Part shown: one piece after another, positions 6,834 to 11,997 of the stretch
Layout of the letters: each line of letters opens with the position of its first letter
How positions within the stretch are numbered: position 1 is the stretch's first letter
NCBI GenBank assembly: GCA_016870295.1
Contig: VGBY01000019.1
Coordinates: forward strand, 1-11,997
Reading direction: 5' to 3'
DNA from: Actinomycetota bacterium
GTDB taxonomy: Bacteria; Actinomycetota; Acidimicrobiia; Acidimicrobiales; Ilumatobacteraceae
DNA length: 11,997 nt
Notes under the pieces: generated by a model
What the model saw: the letters and a program-made list of their open reading frames with translations, nothing else
Databases searched by the model: none
What the model was told of the DNA's origin: nothing
Program-made: the position numbers and the translations under genes

Positions 6834-7088
6834 ATGAACGACCGCCCCCTCTCTGCCCTGCCTTCTCGCACGGCGCGCGTCGTCGCCTTCGTCTCGGTGC
6901 TCGTGGCGGGTGCGGCCGGAGGCACGATCGGCTATGCGCTCGTCGACGTGCAGTGCACCGGCGAGTGCGCGGTGCCGTCGGGCATCGCAATGTTGGTTGG
7001 TTCAGTGTCGTTCGCCGCAGGTATGAGCGTGGTTGCCGTGCTCGGCTTGCGGGCGATGGGTGAATGGCGCGAGCGTGGCGACCAGTAA
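6834..7088 (+). CDS. Small two-helix membrane protein, unknown function
   Basis: 84 aa, not recognised as a named family. After a basic N-terminus (MNDRPLSALPSRTARV) there are two hydrophobic helices at about 16-38 and 47-73, joined by a short loop with two cysteines (Cys42, Cys46), and a charged C-terminal tail (MGEWRERGDQ). The positive N-terminus and short tail favour a hairpin with both ends inside, which would place the cysteine pair outside, where it might form a disulfide; this is inference. The ATG at 6834 is the only sensible start, with at best a weak G-rich site (GGGG) before it. Its TAA lies inside the start of the next gene (14-nt overlap), so the two are probably translated together. 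Confidence 0.75.
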   Translation: MNDRPLSALPSRTARVVAFVSVLVAGAAGGTIGYALVDVQCTGECAVPSGIAMLVGSVSFAAGMSVVAVLGLRAMGEWRERGDQ

Positions 7089-7893
7089 GGCATCGGCCAC
7101 GCAACCCGACCTGCTCACTCTCGCCTGCAACTTGGCTCGTCGCGCCGGCGATCACGCCCGCGGGGGCCGCGCCGAGGGCGTGCACGTGGTGGGCACGAAA
7201 CTCACCGATACCGACATGGTCACGAAGTTCGACCGTGAAGCAGAGTCGATGATCATCGCCGGGTTGCGGGCCGCGCGACCCGACGATTCCATCATCGGTG
7301 AAGAGGGCGGTGGCCACACGGGCACCTCGGGCGTGGAATGGCACGTCGACCCGATCGACGGCACGACGAGTTTCATGTACGGCCTGCCCACGTGGTGTGT
7401 GTCGATCGGGGCCCGCGATGCGCAAGGCCCGCTCGTTGGTGCCGTATTCATGCCCGATCTCAACGAGATGTTTGCCGCGGAACGCGGCGGTGGCGCCACG
7501 CTCAACGATCGGGCAATCAGGTGCTCCCAGCTCACCGACGTGCGCAAGGCGCTGGTTGCCACGGGCTTTAGTTACACGCCTGCGCATCGCACGGTGCAAT
7601 CACGCCGCGTCACTGAGTTCATCCACGAGATTCGCGACGTGCGCCGCATGGGCGCTGCGGCAGTCGACATCTGTTTCGTCGCCTGCGGTCGTCTCGACGC
7701 CTACTTCGAGGAGAACCTGCACACCTGGGACATCCTCGCTGCCGAATTGATCGCCCGCGAAGCAGGTGCGCGAAGTGGCGACTTCGCCGGGGGTCCGTTA
7801 CGCCCGGCAGAAGTGTTGGTGTCGGCACCGGGTGTGTTCGATGCGCTCTCTGGCTTGCTCGTTGCGGCGATGCGCAAACATCCGCACGCGTAA
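7075..7893 (+). CDS. Inositol monophosphatase family protein
   Basis: Mg-dependent phosphatase of the inositol-phosphatase/FBPase-like fold. In actinobacteria such enzymes supply myo-inositol for phosphatidylinositol and mycothiol or act on histidinol phosphate, fructose bisphosphate or PAP. Metal-binding motifs, counted from the GTG at 7075 (272 aa): GEE at 75-77, DPIDGTTSF at 92-100, and TWDILAAELIAREAG at 217-231 with WD 218-219. All are intact. The order and spacing match the family. I choose the GTG at 7075, inside the previous gene, as it lies nearest the conserved N-terminal helix (TQPDLLTLACNLARRAGDHA); a GTG at 7060 is also possible, and the reading from 7033 is unlikely. Neither has a strong ribosome site, so coupling to the membrane protein gene is likely. 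The exact substrate is unknown. Confidence 0.9.
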   Translation: MATSKASATQPDLLTLACNLARRAGDHARGGRAEGVHVVGTKLTDTDMVTKFDREAESMIIAGLRAARPDDSIIGEEGGGHTGTSGVEWHVDPIDGTTSFMYGLPTWCVSIGARDAQGPLVGAVFMPDLNEMFAAERGGGATLNDRAIRCSQLTDVRKALVATGFSYTPAHRTVQSRRVTEFIHEIRDVRRMGAAAVDICFVACGRLDAYFEENLHTWDILAAELIAREAGARSGDFAGGPLRPAEVLVSAPGVFDALSGLLVAAMRKHPHA

Positions 7894-7917
7894 GCATCGC
7901 CGTCGTCGACGCCACCC

Positions 7918-7948
7918 TTACCTCATACTGCGCTTCCAGCACTACCTT
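7918..7948 (+). promoter_or_regulatory. Possible promoter of the two-component operon
   Basis: In the 63-nt gap before the response regulator, TACCTT at 7943-7948 resembles a -10 box and would place the transcript start at or within a few bases of the GTG start at 7957, giving a leaderless message. A weak TTACCT at 7918-7923 is spaced 19 nt away. No good ribosome site precedes the GTG, which fits leaderless translation. Low certainty. Confidence 0.25.
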
Positions 7949-7956
7949 TAGAAGCC

Positions 7957-8640
7957 GTGGGAACCCGCATCCTCACCGTGGAGGACGACGAGCGCATCCG
8001 CACCTCTGTGCGCCTGGCGTTGGAAGACGAGGGCTGGACGGTCGACGAAGCCGCCACGGGCGAAGCTGCCGCCGAGCTGTTTACCGCCAACCCCGCCGAC
8101 GTGGTGCTCATCGACATCATGTTGCCGGGCATCGATGGCTTCGAACTGTGTCGCCAGATTCGTGGCAAGAGCAGCGTTCCCATCGTGATGGTCACGGCGC
8201 GCAGCGACACCCACGACGTGGTGGCTGGGCTCGAGGCCGGAGCCGACGACTACATGACCAAGCCGTTCGCCCCGAAGGAACTCTCGGCGCGCATTCGCGC
8301 CTTGCTCCGCCGAATCCGACCCACCGAACGCGACGAGCATGCCGTTCTGGAATTCGGTGATCTGCACATCGTGCCGGCGGAGGGTCGCGTCACGCTGCGC
8401 GGCGAAGACGTGCCGGTCACGAAGACCGAGTTCAAACTGCTGTGCGTGCTGGCGCAAGACCCGAGCGGGGTGTTCAGTCGCGAGGTCTTGCTGAAGAAGG
8501 TGTGGGACTACGACTACTTCGGTGATGGCCGCCTGGTCGATGTCCACGTGCGTCGACTGCGGATGAAGATCGAGATCGACCCTGCTAACCCCCAACACGT
8601 GGTGACGGTGCGCGGTCTCGGCTATCGACTGCAGTCGTGA
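7957..8640 (+). CDS. OmpR/PhoB-family response regulator
   Basis: Cytoplasmic transcription regulator, phosphorylated by the kinase encoded next to it. 227 aa, the usual length. Receiver domain 1-120: acidic pocket Asp10-Asp11, phospho-acceptor Asp 53 in LIDIMLPGIDG, switch Thr 80, and Lys 102 in TKPF. A short linker (about 121-129) leads to the winged-helix DNA-binding domain (130-227) with the recognition-helix region DGRLVDVHVRRLRMKIE and the terminal wing VRGLGYRLQS. The GTG at 7957 starts the protein directly before the first beta strand (RILTVEDD). Its TGA overlaps the kinase GTG in a GTGA junction, so the two form one cognate pair. Regulators of this class bind direct repeats of about 10-11 bp. 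The target genes are unknown. Confidence 0.96.
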   Translation: MGTRILTVEDDERIRTSVRLALEDEGWTVDEAATGEAAAELFTANPADVVLIDIMLPGIDGFELCRQIRGKSSVPIVMVTARSDTHDVVAGLEAGADDYMTKPFAPKELSARIRALLRRIRPTERDEHAVLEFGDLHIVPAEGRVTLRGEDVPVTKTEFKLLCVLAQDPSGVFSREVLLKKVWDYDYFGDGRLVDVHVRRLRMKIEIDPANPQHVVTVRGLGYRLQS

Positions 8641-9797
8641 CGAGCCCGATTCATCCGACAAGACCTCGGCGCACGTCGAAGGTACGCGCCTTCGTTCGCC
8701 GTTGGACGCCGCGACGCGTGGGCGTCCGTACGCGCATTCTCCTTACGTTCGTCGTCGGAGCGATGGTGCTCTCTGGCGTGCTGTTCTTCCTGACTTACAC
8801 ATTGACACGATCCAACTTGCGCGTGCGCGAGGGCGAACTCGGCCTCAGTGACGATCTCATCAACGAGACGCTTGGCAGTGTGCGGGCGTCACTCATTCTT
8901 GCCACCATCATCACCGTGTTGGTCGGTTTGATGCTTGGCATCGTGTCGAGTGAACGCGTCGTGCGACCGCTCGCCGGTGCCGCTGATGCGGCGCGCGCAA
9001 TTGCCGACGGTCGACTTGACACTCGACTCGAGCCGACGGACGACCCTGACCTCAACGCCCTCACCGACGCATTCAACGACATGGTCGCTCGTCTGCAAGA
9101 ACGCGTCGAACGCGACGCACGATTCGCCAGCGACGTGAGTCACGAGCTGCGCTCGCCGCTCATGACCCTCGCCGCTTCGGTCGAAGTGATGCTGTCGCGA
9201 CGTGATGAACTCACCGAGCGCAGCCAAGCAGCACTCGACTTGCTCGTCGCCGACGTCGCGCGATTCAGCGGACTCGTCGAAGATTTGCTGGAGATCTCGC
9301 GCTACGACGCTGGTGCCGTGCGGCTGAATCGTGACACGCTGCGAGCGAGCGAGCTCGTCGAACAATCCGTGCGGGCGAGCAGCCTGCCACGCTCGCCCGT
9401 GCACATCGACCCGCGCTGCGCCGACGCCACGTTGAGCGGCGACCGCCGTCGGTTGGCGCGCGTCGTCGCCAACCTCATCGACAATGCGCGGTCGCACGGT
9501 GGCGGCAGTGCGGCAGTTGCGGTGTCGCCCGCCGAAGATTCCGCGTCGCACGTGTGGATCAGCGTCGAAGACGCCGGCGAAGGTGTCGTGGAGGGCGACA
9601 GCGAGCGAATCTTCGAACGGTTCTCCCGCGGCGTCGGTGCGAGCAAGCGCGGCGCCTCGGAGGGTGCCGGTCTCGGCTTGGCCCTCGTGCGCGAGCACGT
9701 GCGACTGCATGGTGGTCGGGTCTGGGTGGAGCGGCGACGCGACGGCGCGTCGGGCGCACGCTTCGTGGTGGAACTCCCCTGCGAGTCGCTCAACTAA
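8637..9797 (+). CDS. Sensor histidine kinase with short extracytoplasmic loop
   Basis: Membrane kinase for the response regulator upstream (4-nt overlap). 386 aa from the GTG at 8637. A basic N-terminus is followed by helix 1 at about 34-56, a loop of only about 27 residues (57-83), helix 2 at 84-103, a HAMP linker (104-157), and the dimerisation/phospho-transfer helix with His 169 in DVSHELRSPL. The ATPase core follows: N box ANLIDNA 278-284, G1 Asp 312 in EDAGEGV, F box ERIFERFSRG 323-332, and G2 GAGLGLAL 343-350. All catalytic boxes are present. The outer loop is too short for a normal ligand-binding sensor domain, so the signal is probably read within the membrane, at its surface, or through a partner protein. 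The stop is 9 nt before glycerol kinase. Confidence 0.95.
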   Translation: MTSPIHPTRPRRTSKVRAFVRRWTPRRVGVRTRILLTFVVGAMVLSGVLFFLTYTLTRSNLRVREGELGLSDDLINETLGSVRASLILATIITVLVGLMLGIVSSERVVRPLAGAADAARAIADGRLDTRLEPTDDPDLNALTDAFNDMVARLQERVERDARFASDVSHELRSPLMTLAASVEVMLSRRDELTERSQAALDLLVADVARFSGLVEDLLEISRYDAGAVRLNRDTLRASELVEQSVRASSLPRSPVHIDPRCADATLSGDRRRLARVVANLIDNARSHGGGSAAVAVSPAEDSASHVWISVEDAGEGVVEGDSERIFERFSRGVGASKRGASEGAGLGLALVREHVRLHGGRVWVERRRDGASGARFVVELPCESLN

Positions 9798-9806
9798 TCT
9801 CGCGCC

Positions 9807-11291
9807 ATGCCTGCAGCCAGTTCGCTCGGCGGTGTCGTGCTCGCCATCGATGCGGGCACCACCGGCGTGCGCACGCGAGCCGTCTTTGCTGACGGTCGGA
9901 CTTCCATTGCCGACTACCGCGAGTTCACCCAGCACTACCCGCAGCCCGGTTGGGTGGAACACGATGCCGAAGAAATTTGGCAGGCGGTGCGAGCCACGTT
10001 GCACAACGTCTGTGCGCGGATCAACGAGCCGATCGCCGCGATCGGCATCACCAACCAGCGCGAGACGGTCGTTGCCATCGACCGCCGAACCGGAGCCCCG
10101 CTCCACCGCGCGATCGTCTGGCAAGACCGCCGCACGGCCCAGCGTTGTGACGCGCTTGCCAACCACTTGCCGACCGTGCGGGCCACGACGGGGCTCGTGC
10201 TTGACCCGTACTTTTCCGGCTCGAAGGTGGAGTGGCTGCTGCGCAACACCGATGTCGCGAACAACAAGAACCTTGCGTTCGCCACGATCGACGCATTCCT
10301 CATCCATCGGTTGACCGGTGGCGCGTCGTTTGCCACCGATGTCACGAACGCTTCACGCACGATGCTGTTCGATATCCGCTCGCTCAAGTGGAGCAGTGAC
10401 ATGTGTGCGATGTTCGGCGTCGAACCCGCGTCGCTGCCCGATGTGGTGCCGTCAAGCGGTCGACTCGGTGTCACGGTGCACGACGGCGCGATTCCTGCCG
10501 GCATCCCCATCAGTGGTGTGGCGGGCGATCAGCAAGCGGCGTTGTTTGGTCAGGCATGTTTCGCAGTCGGCAGCGCAAAGAACACCTACGGCACCGGCAG
10601 TTTCGTGTTGATGAACGTCGGCACCACCTGCCCGGCGCCGACCAGCGGGATGTTGACGACGGTGGCGTGGCAAGTTGGCAAACAACCTGCGGTGTACGCC
10701 TACGAAGGAGCCATCTTCGTGACCGGTGCGGCGGTGCAGTGGCTGCGCGACGGCCTGAACATCATCGATGCCGCGAGCGAGATCGGCCCACTCGCCGAGA
10801 GCGTGCCCGACACGGGTGGTGTCGTGATGGTGCCGGCATTCGCCGGTCTCGGGAGCCCCTGGTGGGATGCGTACGCACGAGGAGCAATCTTTGGCATCAC
10901 GCGCGGCACCTCGCGTGCGCACATTGCACGAGCCGTGGTGGAGTCGATGGTGTTTCAAACCCGCGACGTGGTGGATGCAATGACACGCGCATCAGGTGTC
11001 GCGATTCGCGACCTACGTGTGGACGGTGGTGCGGCCGTCATGAACCTCATGCTGCAACTGCAGTCGGATCAACTGGGGGTGGACGTGCTGCGACCCACCG
11101 AGTTGGAGACCACCGCGATCGGCGCCGCATATCTCGCCGGTCTCGCCGAAGGCGTGTGGGGTTCGACTGACGACATCGCTTCGCGTTGGGCATTGGAGCG
11201 TCGCTTCACGCCGAGTAGCGCCGACCGCGATGCTTCACATAGCCAGTGGTTGCGGGCGATCGAACGCTCACGCGGCTGGGTGACTGCATAG
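9807..11291 (+). CDS. glpK: Glycerol kinase
   Basis: Phosphorylates glycerol to sn-glycerol 3-phosphate with ATP; the product enters glycolysis or lipid synthesis. 494 aa, normal for the family. Visible motifs: phosphate loop DAGTTG 15-20, NQRET 83-87, WQDRRT 105-110, DPYFSGSK 133-140, catalytic Asp 241 in GDQQAALFGQ, ATP-site KNTYGTGSF 258-266, and the C-terminal FGGY region VDGGAAVMNLMLQLQSD. NQRET and the DPYFS segment fit glycerol kinase better than xylulo- or gluconate kinases. The ATG at 9807 lies 9 nt after the kinase stop, without a strong ribosome site, so it is probably in the same transcript as the two-component pair. No glpF or glpD is in the window, so the rest of the glycerol pathway must be elsewhere. 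It ends at the first of the phased repeats. Confidence 0.95.
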   Translation: MPAASSLGGVVLAIDAGTTGVRTRAVFADGRTSIADYREFTQHYPQPGWVEHDAEEIWQAVRATLHNVCARINEPIAAIGITNQRETVVAIDRRTGAPLHRAIVWQDRRTAQRCDALANHLPTVRATTGLVLDPYFSGSKVEWLLRNTDVANNKNLAFATIDAFLIHRLTGGASFATDVTNASRTMLFDIRSLKWSSDMCAMFGVEPASLPDVVPSSGRLGVTVHDGAIPAGIPISGVAGDQQAALFGQACFAVGSAKNTYGTGSFVLMNVGTTCPAPTSGMLTTVAWQVGKQPAVYAYEGAIFVTGAAVQWLRDGLNIIDAASEIGPLAESVPDTGGVVMVPAFAGLGSPWWDAYARGAIFGITRGTSRAHIARAVVESMVFQTRDVVDAMTRASGVAIRDLRVDGGAAVMNLMLQLQSDQLGVDVLRPTELETTAIGAAYLAGLAEGVWGSTDDIASRWALERRFTPSSADRDASHSQWLRAIERSRGWVTA

Positions 11292-11330
11292 TTCAAAGAA
11301 GTTCCAGAAAGTTCAAGCCGGTTCAACCAA
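11291..11330. repeat. Four 10-bp-phased GTTCMA direct repeats
   Basis: Units start at 11291, 11301, 11311 and 11321, exactly one helical turn apart: GTTCAA, GTTCCA, GTTCAA, GTTCAA, each followed by a 4-bp purine-rich or variable spacer. The array begins in the glycerol kinase stop codon and ends in the stop of the convergent 65-aa gene; 11292-11322 is non-coding. Phased direct repeats of this size resemble operators of OmpR/PhoP-type regulators (the Streptomyces PHO box also has GTTCA units). The position between two 3' ends is unusual for an operator. No terminator hairpin is seen here. Confidence 0.7.
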
Positions 11331-11520
11331 CCCAGGTGGCGACGGCCAACATCACTGCACTGAGCCCCACGAAGAGGCACACACTCGCGGTGATGATCGC
11401 GTCACGCAACCCGCGGCGGTGTCGGGCTTCGACCTCAGCAATCGTGTCGGCGAGCGCCTCAGCCGCGGCACGGCCAAGCGGACCGCGCAGCGTGCGGCGC
11501 AGTTCGTCGTAGGAGTTCAC
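11323..11520 (-). CDS. Small C-terminally anchored membrane protein, 65 aa
   Basis: Unknown family. An amphipathic, charged N-terminal part (residues 4-40, LRRTLRGPLGRAAAEALADT and then a basic stretch RHRRGLRD) leads to one membrane helix at about 41-63. The body should face the cytoplasm. The GTG at 11520 is preceded 4 nt away by GGTGAGG, a good ribosome site that contains the TGA stop of the upstream gene (6 nt gap between the genes), so translation should be coupled. The C-terminal helix (LFVGLSAVMLAV) resembles that of the upstream protein (LFVGLGGLMVAV), suggesting paralogy or joint packing. The last codons lie in the phased repeats. Confidence 0.7.
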   Translation of the reverse strand: MNSYDELRRTLRGPLGRAAAEALADTIAEVEARHRRGLRDAIITASVCLFVGLSAVMLAVATWVG

Positions 11521-11526
11521 GCTGCC

Positions 11527-11901
11527 TCACCGGCCAGTGAGTTGCACGACCGCCACCATCAACCCTCCCAGACCGACAAAGAGTGAGATTGCCAGGGATG
11601 CTCCGGTCAACACGATCGTGTGTCGCAAGTTGCCGAGTGCCCGCACTTCGTTGCGCAATTCGACGATTTGTCGTTCTACGGCGTCAACCCGAGAGTCGAG
11701 TGAATCCATTCGCGACTCAAGGCGCTTCTCGAGAGCGTCGAGATCAGATTTGCGAGCAAGATCACCCCAACCGCTTGGTGGGAGAAAATCCATGAGATCA
11801 TCTGCCACGGTGGCGCCAATCTTCTGCTGTAGAGCACGGTGAAGACGGAGACGCTTGGCATCGGGCGACGAGAGTTGTTGCAGGGTTTCGGAGGTACTCA
11901 T
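11527..11901 (-). CDS. Coiled-coil protein with C-terminal membrane anchor, 124 aa
   Basis: Unknown function. Order: polar N-terminus; helical segment with LPPSGWGDLARKSDLD at 40-55, a motif I associate with many small actinobacterial proteins of unknown role; a clean coiled coil at 54-89 with hydrophobic residues at L54, L57, L61, M65, L68, V72, V75, I79, L82, V86 and L89 in 3-4 spacing; then one membrane helix at about 95-121. The coil should face the cytoplasm and drive oligomers. The overall layout resembles DUF1640-type coiled-coil anchors, but I cannot claim homology. I choose the ATG at 11901; the in-frame reading back to 11991 would run through a good promoter, so it is rejected. It is followed by the 65-aa gene as a two-gene operon. 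Confidence 0.75.
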   Translation of the reverse strand: MSTSETLQQLSSPDAKRLRLHRALQQKIGATVADDLMDFLPPSGWGDLARKSDLDALEKRLESRMDSLDSRVDAVERQIVELRNEVRALGNLRHTIVLTGASLAISLFVGLGGLMVAVVQLTGR

Positions 11902-11963
11902 ACTCGAGTGTGTGCGCGACTGGGCGTACGTGAACGCAGTTCTTCTCGCCCACCACGGCGCGC

Positions 11964-11991
11964 ACCGTAGACCACTCATGGGCATTGTCAA
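11964..11991 (-). promoter_or_regulatory. Sigma70-type promoter of the small membrane protein pair
   Basis: On the minus strand a perfect -35 TTGACA (11991-11986) is followed after 16 bp by TACGGT (11969-11964), a fair actinobacterial -10. The transcript would start near 11957, leaving a leader of about 55 nt before the ATG at 11901. The 96 bases from 11902 to the window edge hold nothing else that I can support. Confidence 0.6.
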
Positions 11992-11997
11992 GTCACG

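Noticed and set aside
6802..7599. 266-codon upstream extension of polymerase IV
   Set aside because: Lies opposite the membrane protein and phosphatase genes, with no family sequence until the ATG at 6801.
8889..10307. 472-codon minus-strand open frame opposite the histidine kinase and glycerol kinase
   Set aside because: No recognisable motif and antisense to two intact families; it is a third-position GC artefact.
11296..11316. TTC/GAA alternation resembling a eukaryotic heat-shock element
   Set aside because: That element is not used in bacteria; the pattern is a by-product of the 10-bp GTTCMA repeats.
11902..11991. 30-codon N-terminal extension of the coiled-coil protein
   Set aside because: It covers the TTGACA/TACGGT promoter and has unrelated composition; the ATG at 11901 is preferred.

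Overview
The window looks like ordinary chromosome of a high-GC actinobacterium. Features that point there are the DUF3040 membrane protein next to DNA polymerase IV, the FadE-type acyl-CoA dehydrogenase, the actinobacterial style of HNH endonuclease, frequent GTG/TTG starts and few strong Shine-Dalgarno sites. The gene mix and several protein styles suggest the class Acidimicrobiia, but this is an impression from reading and was not tested by any search. No tRNA, rRNA, IS element, CRISPR array or phage gene was seen. There is no gene-free stretch over 300 bases.

Layout. (1) 1-1508, plus strand: 3' part of an ABC exporter with fused membrane and ATPase domains, cut by the window edge. (2) 1512-6801, minus strand: a compact seven-gene run read right to left: DNA polymerase IV, DUF3040 protein, ROK-family sugar kinase, acyl-CoA dehydrogenase, a 101-aa unknown protein, HNH endonuclease, and a lipoate/octanoate-ligase-like protein. 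From DUF3040 onward the gaps are 4-15 nt, or a 4-nt overlap, so these genes are probably co-transcribed. The 80-nt spacer after polymerase IV holds several inverted repeats. (3) 6834-7893, plus strand: a small two-helix membrane protein overlapping an inositol-monophosphatase-family enzyme; the pair diverges from polymerase IV across only 32 bp. (4) 7957-11291, plus strand: an OmpR-type response regulator, its histidine kinase (GTGA overlap) and glycerol kinase 9 nt downstream. (5) 11323-11901, minus strand: two small C-terminally anchored membrane proteins of unknown function, read from a recognisable sigma70-type promoter near the right edge.

How they work together: the two-component pair may respond to an envelope condition, and the nearby glycerol kinase feeds glycerol into central and lipid metabolism. 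The minus-strand run mixes sugar phosphorylation, acyl-CoA oxidation and lipoate metabolism with a nuclease and a repair polymerase, so shared function cannot be claimed from co-location alone.

Most worth a second look: four exactly 10-bp-phased GTTCMA repeats between convergent genes (11291-11330); the paired small membrane proteins that share a similar C-terminal helix; a Gly/Arg insertion built from an 18-bp tandem repeat beside the presumed active-site lysine of the lipoate-ligase-like protein; and competing hairpins in front of the DUF3040 gene. I see no clear defence or mobile system here.
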